Source: Zonotrichia leucophrys gambelii (taxonomy: Eukaryota > Chordata > Aves > Passeriformes > Passerellidae). Taken from it: DNA of 64,000 nucleotides. The stretch covers positions 68,961,216 to 69,025,215 of the forward strand of contig NC_088171.1 of NCBI RefSeq assembly GCF_028769735.1, read 5' to 3'. Made by a program: the position numbers and the translations under genes. This document shows positions 41,633 through 51,246 of the stretch, in pieces. Positions within the stretch are counted from its first letter, which is position 1, and each line of letters starts with the position of its first letter. The notes beneath the pieces are model-generated. The model made no database searches. It was not told the DNA's origin and was given only the letters and a program-made list of their open reading frames with translations.

Positions 41633-41803
41633 ATGCTCTTTCCACAGCTGGAACTAATTAATGCTCTTATTTCCCTCTTAAGCCTTTTGTGTGCTGCCAT
41701 ACTAGGTTTGTATGTAGACAAGAGAGAACATGCTTTTCTCCTTGACATTTTGGAAAGGATTTATCAGGAGAACAATGAGTTGAGCTGTGAGCCACAGGTG
41801 TAG
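41633..41803 (+). CDS. Candidate 56-residue single-pass membrane microprotein (unproven)
   Basis: The reading from the ATG at 41,633 (A at -3) gives 56 residues: a short N-terminus (MLFPQLEL), one hydrophobic stretch at about 10-28 (NALISLLSLLCAAILGLYV), then a charged tail with DKRE, an amphipathic LLDILERIYQEN segment and the end CEPQV. A pyrimidine-rich tract and TTTAATAG, a possible splice acceptor, come just before it (41,570-41,622), so it could be a small exon. The composition is more protein-like than that of other short ORFs here. I do not recognise a family, and an ORF of this size arises easily by chance. Confidence 0.15.
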   Translation: MLFPQLELINALISLLSLLCAAILGLYVDKREHAFLLDILERIYQENNELSCEPQV

Positions 41804-44800
41804 GTACTCACTGTGGATGGGCAGTGGCAGAGTATCAAGGGCTGTACTTGTTCAGATCAAATGAGGAGAGGAGAAAGAAGGAGAAGGGACCTACAATGGC
41901 CAGCCAGTCTATCTGCAATCAGGTCTTGGAGGGTGCAAGCAGCAGTGAGTGCCAGATAACACAAAAAGAGATGGGTATATAAATGTCAACATCATGTGGC
42001 TACACAGCCTGCTTTAATTGAGACTTTACTCCTTCTCAGCCTCTCCATGTGTAACATCCAGCTGGGCCTGCATTGAAGGATAGAAGAAAAGGCTGAAGTC
42101 CTTCTGCTGTACCTTGAAGCCAGCTCCCAGCCCATGTCTGACCCCATCATGGACTCAGGGAAAAAAACCATTTGGGTGCTAGGTGAGTCTGAGCTTGCAT
42201 ATACAATATAGGAGCAAGCAGGGAAGGAAAAACTCCCCATCAAGAATGCTTCTTAACCAGGTGTAAAGGGGAGAAAAAAATCAAAGGCAAATATTTGATG
42301 TGCAAATAAGGTTCTTGATTATAGGTTCCTATTTATTAGATATTCCAGTTAGGTCCTGCAAGATTGAAAAACTTGGTGATTCATACATTTTAGACTTTGA
42401 GTTCCTATCCTTATATTTGTTAGATTACTTTCTGTAGCATATACATGTGCTTGCACAGTTAATCTGCAAGCAAGGTGTAATTTATCTGTCTGAGGACTGC
42501 ACTCTGAGTCACTGAGTTCCCTCAGGGTGTCCTGGTTCCTTTCCTTCAATAATCCTTAAGGAATGTCCTAGGTGCTGTCTGGTTTTTGCTTTCCCTTTAG
42601 AAACTGAGTTACACAGTGAAAGCGACAGTAGGCATCTGCATGTAGCCGGCTGTGACTCCCATTATAGGTGAAAATGTGCCCATCTTGCTCCTGAAAAAAG
42701 TATTACTATTTCAGCCTCGGTATTTCTGTTAAGAATCTGTCAGCAGCCTTAGAGGAGGATGCAGAAAATATACATATATATTTGCACTAAGTGGTTTTTC
42801 AGCATCAGATGTTCTGCTACCATGTTATGACCAAGGGAATGTAAAATGAATGCTGCTAGAGACTTTGGTCTTTTGAAGCAGAAATCCAGCTCAAAGCCTG
42901 TTTAATTTAATTTAATTTAATTGTTCATTTAATTTCATTTATTTAATTCTACTATTTGAAGTCTGTTTAAAATAAAAAAGCCACTGGACTGACTTAATTC
43001 CTACTTGATTTCACTGCAGTCCATTGAGGCATTCAAACAAGCTGTGTCTAAAATTATGTACTCTGTAGAACTTGTGTAAGCACTGGTTAATGTTTTGCAT
43101 TGTTTTAATGTATACACACAGACAAAAAGCCCTACATCTAAACACCATGAAGTATGCAAAATTAGGCACTTGAAAGACAAAAATTACTAAAATAGCTTGT
43201 GTAATTCTAATTTGGCTTCTCTGTGTGTTCACATAAAGTGTGTGTGTTATACACATACATATATATATAAAGTATATGATACTTGTGTATATACAGTGAG
43301 AAAAGCCTTTAATTATGTGACTACTTTTTTGTCTACAGAGTGTTTGCTTTATGGAGTGAACAGGATAGACCTGCTTTGCATGTGGGTCACCTTACTGGGA
43401 AGCCAGCTGTTCCCAGTACAGCACTGACTCGTTAATTGTAGAGACAGGTGATTCACAAATGAGGTGGGAGACTGGATGAAGAGTCACTGCTCCTCCAGAA
43501 AATGAAATTCATCACTTAAAAAGTCAACTGGCTGGCTGCTGACAGGTATAGAGGTATCCTGAACTGCCCTCAAGGAAAATTATCAGGACAAGGTTATGCA
43601 AATCAAGTTGAACCTCACTGATCTACATGACTGTGGAGCAGGGGATCCATGTAGGAACTGCCCTGAAGGCAGGTTGGAAGGGGAACCAATTTCTAGCTAG
43701 GAAATGGTCAGAGCAGCTGGTGGAGGTAAATTCTTCTGGTGGCACCAGTGAGAACAGCTTGGTCAGGTTGTGAATCTCTGTCTTGCTGTACAGTCATTAA
43801 GAGTCCACATCAGTACCATTGCTTTTATTATTAGACAAATTCATAAACTTAAAAAAAGAAAAAAAAAAGGTAGTAGAACCAAGTTTACTTTCCTTAAACT
43901 TAAACCTTAAGTCAGATTAACTGACTCTAATTATCTCACCTAGTTTTAATTCTTTATTAATCCTGTGCTATATCAGCTGCTCCATCACTTGGCCCAGGAG
44001 TGATCTCAGGCTTCTCTCTCTTCCTCAAAGGACTGTATGATGCCATTCCAGTTGCATTTGTCTAATTTTGTGAGTCCATGCCTTGAGACTCTGAAATTTG
44101 TTTTGCAAAACCACTGCACAATCACAGTTGCCAACAGGATCTGGGCTTCAAAAATGCAAAATGCTGCACTGTACTCTAGAATGTTAAACTGCTGCAAGCT
44201 GCAAGCACCCAAAACATCAAGGTTTTTACCTTAACCTATCTGCCTCTGAGATTACCAATATCAAAAGAAGGTAATAAACATTCCCCTTACAGAGACACCA
44301 TGAAAATAAATGCATCAATATTTTTGAAGCACTTGGATACTTCAAAGGGGAGAATTATAAGTCCCATGATGACATTAATCATTAGTTTTTGTGAGCAGGG
44401 TGGAAGATACTAAATTAAATAAATCATGGGAATCCATATCAAACAAAGAGAAAACAAAGTATTGAAATGATTCTCATTAAGACACAGATGCTCAAAGGTA
44501 TTTTAAGCACTGAGAATTAAGCTTCTTACGTGAGCATCTATTGTTTTTTATTTACTTTTTTTTAAACTGAACTAAACAGGAGATCTGCTAGAAAAATTGC
44601 CAGCAATTATGTTATTATAGGTTGTAGCATAATGCACTATTCAATAAAGTTTGCATCAGAATGTATGTGCACCAGATCTAGGACACAAATTGACATTGCC
44701 CAAGCAATCTTAGTTTCAGCATTTACCAATGTCACATTGCTTGACTTTGCAAAACATGCAATTTTTCTCAATAATTAGTGTACAAATAATTTTCTCTGGT

Positions 44801-45200
44801 TTTAGGATAATACCCAAAATCATCCACATTCCTTCATGTGCTCACATCTGTAGGAGACGGGATGGGAACCCTTCTCTTGCTTCATCCCTCCCTATACGGG
44901 GTACATACCTCTGGCAGCAGAGTAAATGACACAAATAATTGGTTGTCATCTTTTTTGAATCAGCATAGGAGGGACAGAACATTTTGCCAGTAAGTTTCAC
45001 CAGTGTTTGCTGACATCAAAACAACAGTAGAAATCAGGCATTGTTAGTTCAATCAGGATCATAAGAGAGCACACTGAAATAAGCACAGGCTTTTGTAGCT
45101 GCTCCTCAGGCGGCTTCGCCCCTTTTACCACTTTCAACTCATGCTTCTTTCTTTTGGTTTATCTTACCTCACAGCCAGCTTTGACAACACTCAACTGACC
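41804..45200. other. Intergenic DNA, no gene recognised
   Basis: AT-rich sequence with the TTTAA tandem repeat at 42.9 kb and a small TA-rich patch near 43,250-43,275. No coding or RNA gene was recognised. Confidence 0.55.
42900..42950. repeat. (TTTAA)n short tandem repeat
   Basis: Four to five TTTAA units in a row, followed by degenerate TTTAATT/TTTATT copies. Confidence 0.85.
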
Positions 45201-45475
45201 CTCCTGTAAATGAGCCTTGCTTGGTCGTATCCTATGCAAGCTGTTACAGCTCCAGAGCTCAGTCCCCAAGGGGACTGGGTGCTAGAAGCCAGCTCGCTCT
45301 CAGACCAAGGCCGCGGGTTAGCCCCTAGCAAGCAGGGAGATATTCAGCTCTTAGTGATTAGGCAGCTCTTGTGATTTCAGCTTTGCTTGCTAGGTAGCTT
45401 TTCCCTTGGCCTAAGGCTCCAGCAGACGGTAGAGAGAGGAGAAGCAGAAGACGCTGGCTGTTCCACGAGTATGGC

Positions 45476-45481
45476 TTTATT
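45476..45481 (-). terminator. Poly(A) signal of the LTR
   Basis: AATAAA on the minus strand inside the LTR, marking the end of the R region. The intact hexamer suggests that the LTR is not very old. Confidence 0.55.
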
Positions 45482-45543
45482 GTAGGGTCCGTGAAGGGTC
45501 TCAGCTCTTCTTCTTCCGAGTTAGTAGGGCTACAGTATGCTAC

Positions 45544-45550
45544 TTTTATA
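45544..45550 (-). promoter_or_regulatory. TATA box of the LTR
   Basis: Minus-strand TATAAAA within GGGTATAAAAGTAG. It lies about 65 bases before the LTR poly(A) signal, so transcription would start near 45,515-45,522 and run towards lower coordinates, away from SLC22A23. Confidence 0.6.
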
Positions 45551-45999
45551 CCCTTGGCCTGGATCCAATCCTGACCAATGGCAAAGGTGTTAGAGTGACC
45601 ATAAGTGACCAATAGTAGGGTTTAACACAATATTGCCTTACATGGCTATAGGGATAAGGTACAAGGCGGATGTGTCTGGAGACAGGAAACTTCTTTGCCG
45701 CTGTGTCAGCATTCTATTCTCCAAGGGGCCCTGGCTAAACCTGAGGGGTTTACTACACTCCTGAGCTGAAAAATCCCTTGCAGCATTTTGATAAAGCACT
45801 GCACGTCCAGATCCAACCCCATAGCCAATCCTGTTTCAAGAGCAGGAGAAACTAGAGACCTCCTGATCTTTTTCAAATTGAATTTTCATATGATCCTATG
45901 AGGACACCATGCTTTTCTCCAGTGTTTAAATAGTCTTCATTCCAATAGGTAAGTTTATTAATCAAATTTTGTACCAAGTAGCTTTGGTTAATACATTGT

Positions 46000-46200
46000 C
46001 ATAATTCCACCTCTACGGTACAAGATTCCTTTAGACAAAAAAGGCAATGAAGCATGCATCCCATAAAACAATAAAATACAGCTAAGGTTGTTGCTATGGA
46101 ATGAAGTTGCTGCAAATTCCACATAAACCAGGAATTTATGCCAGGAGTTCTTCAAAGTACTGGGGCTGGCCTTCCAACAATGTGAAAATGTTAACACCGG
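46000..46200 (-). pseudogene. Possible decayed retroelement integrase fragment
   Basis: A minus-strand reading across 46,000-46,197 contains a pattern reminiscent of the C-terminal integrase core of Ty3/gypsy-like or retroviral pol genes: a Trp followed by Phe-Leu, an aromatic/acidic Val-Glu-Phe-Ala step, then Leu-Leu-Phe-Tyr-Gly and Leu-Pro-Phe. It is on the same strand as the LTR and about 240 bases upstream of it, but no continuous pol sequence extends to either side. The resemblance is by eye and could be chance. Confidence 0.2.
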
Positions 46201-47798
46201 GGCTAAGGGAGCTTGATTTTTTTTTTCCTTTCCTTGTGTAAATATGATAATATTTCTCTGTGTCCTGGTTTGAAACCCTCTTGAGCTGCAGTGGGTGCCA
46301 ATACACAGGATGTTTGTTCTGCAGCAGGAGGCTTGTTCTGCAACAGGGCAATCAAACTGCTCCTGTCACAGGAGGTCATAGTCACCTTCTCTGTTCCTCC
46401 ACTGCAAACTGTTGATGACCCAGGTCATAATGGTGCACAAATTTTCTAATATAACTCAGTGAAGGTGGATAAAATAAACAATAACACATTGATTTGTTTT
46501 CTTCTTGAATACAGCTTATCTTTTAAACTGTATCTTTTTGTATTTCTGTGAAGGATTACCCCACTCCTGGTTCTTCTCTCTCACGTCAAGAAGGCACTGC
46601 TGGAGAAACCTTACTTGGCCACAAAATGTAGTTCCTCACGAAGCCTTGCTCAGGAGACAGAGTTTTGATGCTTTACTTCAGCATTTATTCCTATGTAGGG
46701 TCTACCACCCATCTGAAATATTCCTTTAAAACAATTTTCATTTCCTCATTTAAACCTAAAAACAGTTTTCACGGGAGTATGTGAAGGCATTTCTCTTTTT
46801 TGAAAGATTTTTTTCCCATAACGTTTTCCTTCAGTAGTACTTATTCATCAAAAATTTATTTCTTAGCTCCTAGAAATGTGTTTTCTTTCCTCTTTTGTCT
46901 GCAACCTTCTTCTACTCAGAAACAGTCTCTTGAGGATCACTGTTTCAAGGGCAGAACTTCTACTATGCAAAATATGTAACCCTCAGGAAAATGCTACCTT
47001 TGAAATTTTTCTGTTCCAAACAAAAACTCAGGATGTAGAAGCAGCCCAGAACAGGTGTTTGGGATGAAAATGTTTGATCAGTTTGAGTAAGGGCTGTAAC
47101 CTCTCATTACACGCTTTTCATTGTACTATATGACTTTATTCTCTTTCTACAGATCTACTACACCTACTTGCTTCTCTCTAATGGTTCTCTTCATTCCCAT
47201 TTCTCCCCAGTTTTCAATCCTTTGCTTTCTTCAGAACTTGCACTTGAGACCTCCATTCCTAAAATTCTCTTCCCCTCAACATTTTGATCGAAGCCATGAT
47301 GAGGCCTTTTCCCCTTTGTGGGAAAAGACAGTGAGTGGTAGCTGGGAATTTCTAGAAGACCTGTCACAAATGATCACATTGCAGAAGAAATGTAGGTATG
47401 TTAGGAAGGAGGCAATTGGGCTAATCATGAGCTCACAAAAAAACAAGCACAGAGAAAGCAGATCTTTCCATAGGATGAGTGCAGAAATGTGGCTTGGTAA
47501 GAATGGGTAAGAACAAACACAAAAAAAGCCAATACAACAAATAAAACTTAACTAGAAAGAGCATCCCAAGTAGTGAGAAGCCATTTGATAAGTACATCAG
47601 TGGTAAGAGGAAGTCAAAAGCAAGTGGATTACTCATCAGAGAGAGAAAGATATTGACTGATGCCAGAGAGGGCTCAGACTGCCTCAGGTCTTCTTTGCAC
47701 CAGCTAAAAGAGATCGCATTTGATCAGGTGACTGATGTGATACACATTAATGACAAGGGAATAAGGTTTCAGCCCAGGCTGGGGCAGAACAAGAATAC
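46201..47798. other. Intergenic DNA, no gene recognised
   Basis: Contains an imperfect short duplication at about 46,309-46,346 (two TTGTTCTGCA...AGG units). The part from about 47,400 onwards may belong to the degraded LINE. No gene is recognised. Confidence 0.5.
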
Positions 47799-48435
47799 TT
47801 AGGTAACATCAAGATGTTCAAAGCAACAGTCTGGCTGCACTTTATGCCAGGGTAGTGAAGGAAATGGCTCAAACAGCATTGGAAACACTCATGTTTATCT
47901 CTGAGAATCCAGGGAATAAATAAGGGCAAGAAATAAGCAAACTGATGCTGTCTTTAAAAGTAGCATTTGAAAATAAATAAATAAGCCAGTTTTTCACCCA
48001 AGAAAGCATCTAGCACAAATAGACACACGATTTATAGACAGGTAGAAGGAAACAATAGGGTAAGCAACTATTAATATGAACTTGTCAACTAGAAACTGGG
48101 ACAATATGGGCAAATTTCCCTTAGCAATGGGGAGCAGAGAATGTTATGGAAGAGTGGATAGTGGACTCCACTCATCTGTGCCTTGATTAGCCTCTATGCA
48201 CATGCTTATGAGGAAGGGAGTTCAGCTAATCTGAAAAATTTAGGCAGGGGGTACAGAAGTTTGGAAACAGCAGTTGTCAGTGTTTTACAAGCAAGAGGGT
48301 GGATTACAAATGCAGTTCCAAAGGGGGTGTTTCGTTAGCAGCCTTCAGAGATGGCACTAACTGGGGAGCAACTGTAAACACATTGGAGGATGACATAAGA
48401 ATTCAAAATAACCCAAAGAATTTACTGGGAAAGCA
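47799..48435 (+). mobile_element. Degraded CR1/L3-like LINE relic
   Basis: Two blocks in correct order resemble the CR1/L3 reverse transcriptase. At 47,799-47,930 the reading LGNIKMFKA and, after a frameshift, ARVVKEMAQTALETLMFISE matches the N-terminal part of the domain (family pattern L-x-K-L-D-x-H-K ... PRVLKELA). At 48,341-48,430 the reading AFRDGTNWGATVNTLEDDI matches the FADDTK...VNTLED catalytic motif region, with the catalytic FADD degraded. The spacing (about 500 bases) is somewhat shorter than in an intact element. Stops and frameshifts show that it is long dead. Flanking sequence from about 47,400 to 48,800 may also belong to it. Confidence 0.55.
47962..47976. repeat. Short (AAAT)n repeat
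   Basis: AAATAAATAAATAA, a few units only, inside the degraded LINE relic. Confidence 0.7.
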
Positions 48436-49429
48436 AAGAACATGACTGAGAAGCACTGTGATGAATTGTTTTTGCAGGCAGGGTTACCCCCTGCACACTC
48501 AGAGGTTGGGGCACTGCTCAGCATGGGCTGCAGACAGCAGCTGAGGAGAGAGCAGGGAGCTGCAGGCAGTCCGTGGCCAAAGAGACTGCCGCAGAGGCAG
48601 ACAAATTGCAGCTGGTCATCTTAAAGAAAACATGGCACAGGGACGTGATAGCAGCCATCAGATGTAAAAGGACACTGCAACACAGAAAGAGAAGACTTCC
48701 CTTGGCAGGGACCACCACCTTCACATTTCAGCAAGGAATATTCAGAGGGGAGGATAAAGTGTCACCTGGAGAGGCTGTAGGGCCTCTGAAGTATTGAGTG
48801 TTCCCCAGAGCAGAATCCAGGGAAGCCCCACAAAAGGGACACAGAGACACACTGAAGTGGTGTAGATGTGAAACCTTTCTGGTGTCCTCTGTAAGACAAA
48901 GGGCTAAAGGGAGGGAAATCTAAGGCATTAATGGTGTACAATAATTTGCTAGTAGAGAAGAGATCAAGTACATGAAATTCCATCAACAACTTGCTCTTCC
49001 ATTTATATTTGGCAATGACACCCATCCTCTTCTAATGCACACAAGCCTTTTCTGCTCACTAGCTGTGTTCACGTGTACAAGCGTATATTGATCTGTTTTC
49101 TCTCCTTCCCTTCTTACAAAGGAAAAAATAACTGCAGAGTTCAGTAATGCACGGGCTGTGCTCTACGATGAAAATAGTCTGAGGCACTTACACGCTGAAG
49201 TAAATTTAGCTTAACATAAAAATAACCTTCACAAATTTGAAATGCCTATTTTACAATTAACGTCAGGTGCTAACAGGATATAATTTTCTTCCAAGTGTGT
49301 GCTGATGTGACAGGCTGACTGAAGCGATGCAGGCACCTCTCCTCGCCGCCCTCTGGGTCTCAGAGATGCCCCCTTCACCTTTCGGCTCTTCCCTCCGAGT
49401 CTCGTCCTTTCCCCAGCCACACAGGGTGC
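48436..49429. other. Upstream flank of the CpG island, no gene recognised
   Basis: Ordinary AT-rich flank with an abrupt change to CpG-rich DNA at its right end. The first part may be the tail of the LINE relic. Confidence 0.5.
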
Positions 49430-50524
49430 TCCTGCGGCTCGGCGATGCGGTGCGCTCCCGCCCAGCCCGCTGCAGCCGTGCCGCGCTGTTAAAGGCGCAC
49501 GCACCGTGTAAATAATTGATACGGAGCGGGCGCGCTGCGGAGCCCGAGCGCCTCCTCCTCCCGTTCCCCAGCCCCGGCGCTGCCCGCCCCGCGGCCCTAC
49601 CTGCCCCGGCCGCCGGAGCGCGGCGCGGCCGCGGGGCGGCGCGGAGCCCCCGCCGAGCCCCGCCGAGCCCTCCCCGCCCCGCGGCGCCGTCCCGCCCCCG
49701 GCGGCGGCGGGTCCCTGGCGGGGGCCGGGCCGGGCCGGCGGGGCGGCGGGAGCAGGTGCGGCCGCCCGGCACGGCGGGGGCGGAGCGGGCCCGGCAGGTG
49801 GGGGCTGCCGGGGGGCGGAGGGCGAGCAGCCGGCAGGGTTCGTCCGCCCGCCTCCGGAGGCGCGGCCGGCGGCACGGCGCGGAGAGCGGGCTGCCGCGGG
49901 AGGCGCACGGCGGTGGCGGCGGCGGTGACCGCGTCCGCAGCCCGGGCCGCGGAGGGGCCGGCGGGGTCCCTTGCTGCAGAGCCAGATGTACGGGACGCGG
50001 GGCTGCCAAGGGTCGGCGGGGAGGTGCTGGGGGCTGCCGCCGCCGCTGCTGCCGCGGCCGGGAGGGAGCCCTTAGCTGTGCGGGAAGCGGGGAAGCCGCG
50101 TCGGGAGCTGTTATTTTCCCCTCCTTCCTTTGCCTTCCCTCTTGTCCCTCCTCCCCCTCCTCACCAAAACCGGGAGAGGAGGCGTGTTCGGTGCCTTGCT
50201 GCACCGGTTTTGCTTGGTTTGTTGTTGCAGGGCTTGGTTCTCAGGGCGGCTGGGTTTTTTCTTTTTTTCTCTTGCAACCTCCCCGCCTTCTCCCTTCCTC
50301 TCCTTTGGCCCATCGCATGCTCGGATCCGGCTGGATCCTTCCTTCGCTTTTCGGCGGTGCCTCTCGGAGGGGGGAAGGGAGAGCTGGGATGAGTGCAGCT
50401 TGACGCACAGGCGAGGAGCGGGGGGGCACCGCCGGCAGCTGCAGCGGTTCGTGGCCGCAGGCTGCGGGTGAGGAACGGAGAGAGCGAGGGGCTCCCTCGG
50501 TGCCTCCCCCTTTCTTCGCCCCTG

Positions 50525-50557
50525 TCCTTCCTCCCCTCCTCCCTCTCTCCCTCCCCC
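50525..50557. repeat. Pure pyrimidine tract in the leader/promoter
   Basis: An uninterrupted 33-base run of C and T (a C/T-rich stretch extends to about 50,502-50,572 with a few interruptions). Such tracts in GC-rich promoters can bind poly-pyrimidine proteins or form triplex structure. It lies about 150 bases before the SLC22A23 start codon and may be part of the 5' leader. Confidence 0.6.
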
Positions 50558-50685
50558 ATCCGTCTCCTGCCGGTCCGGCTGGGAGCGTGTGTGCAATACC
50601 TTACGCTGCAAGGTGCGCGAGTGTGTGCGCGGAGCGGAGGGAGGGAAGGACTCGCGAGGGAGCCGGGGCTGCCCCGGCCCCCCCT

Positions 50686-50691
50686 ATGTGA
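50686..50691 (+). promoter_or_regulatory. Minimal AUG-UGA upstream ORF in the SLC22A23 leader
   Basis: An ATG followed at once by TGA lies 18 bases before the main start codon. Such start-stop elements can hold an initiating and terminating ribosome and lower or tune translation of the main frame. The context of this ATG is weak (C at -3). A second short uORF, ATG AGT GCA GCT TGA, sits at 50,389-50,403 if the leader reaches that far. The presence of both is seen in sequence; any effect is inferred. Confidence 0.5.
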
Positions 50692-50709
50692 GCCTCCCCG
50701 GGCGGCTGC

Positions 50710-51240
50710 ATGGCGATAGAGCGGCGCCGTGAGGCGGGCGGCGGGGGCCGGCCGCTGCCCGAGGAGAACGGCTCCGTGCCGGGGGCCGTGGGGGGGGGCG
50801 CCGCCGCCCCCCCGGGGCCTCCCCCCGCCAACGCCGCCGGGGCCGAGATCCAGGCGCTGCCGGTGCCGCCGCCCGCCGCCGCCTGCAGCCCGCTGCTCCT
50901 CGACTACGACGGCTCGGTGCTACCCTTCCTCGGGGGGCTGGGCGGCCGCTACCAGCGGACCCTGGTGCTGCTCACCTGGGTCCCGGCGCTCGTCATCGGC
51001 TTCAGCAAGTTCTCGGACTCCTTCCTCCTGGACCAGCCCGACTTCTGGTGCCGGGAGGCGGACGGGCAGGGCAACTGGAGCGGGACCCTGGCGCCGATCC
51101 ACGCCAACCACAGCGGCAACGGGAGCATCTTCCCCCCGCCCGAGCTGCCCACCCCCGCGGGGGGCAACGCCAGCGAGTGCGGCTGCCGCGAGTGGCACTA
51201 CCGCATCCGAGCCGGCCTCGTCCAAAACGTCGTGAGCAAG
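50710..51240 (+). CDS. SLC22A23: SLC22A23 coding exon 1 (orphan SLC22/MFS transporter, N-terminal 177 residues)
   Basis: This is the first coding exon of SLC22A23, a plasma-membrane-type major facilitator protein of the SLC22 family whose substrate is not established. The reading begins MAIERRREAG, then a Gly/Pro/Ala-rich cytosolic tail (residues 1-60). A conserved block follows, containing LLLDYDGSVLPFLGGLGG (about 62-79), the first membrane helix (about 84-101) and the FSDSFLLDQP segment with FWC at 112-114. The extracellular loop (about 104-165) carries four N-glycosylation sequons at N122, N133, N137 and N153 and the Cys pair CGC at 157-159. The exon ends with RAGLVQNVVSK, after which the family continues with TM2 in the next exon, not present here. 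The ATG at 50,710 is chosen because the N-terminus matches the mammalian protein as I remember it. Its Kozak context is mediocre (T at -3, G at +4). Identification is from recalled family sequence, not a search. The gene is partial: the remaining exons lie beyond 64,000. Confidence 0.95.
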
Positions 51241-51246
51241 GTGAGA
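51241..51246 (+). other. SLC22A23: 5' splice site of SLC22A23 intron 1
   Basis: The coding sequence ends ...AGCAAG and is followed directly by GTGAGA, a near-consensus donor. The junction falls between codons (phase 0), after the VVSK residues, where the mammalian protein continues with a Trp-Asp-Leu segment from exon 2. The ORF continues open for another 279 bases past the donor, but the peptide there has no family resemblance, which supports splicing here. Confidence 0.9.

Larger units (their letters stand above)
45205..45757 (-). mobile_element. Solo LTR of an endogenous retrovirus, minus strand
   Basis: On the minus strand the element starts TGTAGTAAAC and ends with CATTTACA, giving the TG...CA ends of a retroviral LTR over 553 bases. 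The four bases CTCC flank it on both sides (45,201-45,204 and 45,758-45,761), consistent with a 4-bp target duplication. On the minus strand it holds a TATA box (45,544-45,550) and, about 65 bases on, an AATAAA poly(A) signal (45,476-45,481), a normal U3-R spacing. A CCAAT-like motif lies further upstream near 45,578-45,582. No partner LTR, primer-binding site or convincing polypurine tract is seen next to it, so it is probably a solo LTR formed by recombination. The 4-bp duplication would fit a gamma-type (ERV1) element; the class is not certain. Confidence 0.75.

Noticed and set aside
46260..46300. TGTCCTGGTTT, like the start of some avian LTRs (also at 37,798)
   Set aside because: The similarity stops after about a dozen bases, and no LTR end, TATA box or poly(A) layout follows.
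49263..50204. A 313-residue minus-strand ORF across the CpG island
   Set aside because: It is Arg/Pro/Ala/Gly-rich with no domain, as expected when GC-rich DNA lacks stop codons. It runs against the promoter of SLC22A23.
49516..50403. A 295-residue plus-strand ORF upstream of SLC22A23
   Set aside because: Low-complexity GC-driven reading in the promoter and leader. No family features, and it shares no frame with the real start.
50729..51235. A 168-residue ORF overlapping SLC22A23 exon 1 in another frame
   Set aside because: Arg/Pro/Ser/Ala-rich shadow of the real frame, which has clear SLC22A23 identity.
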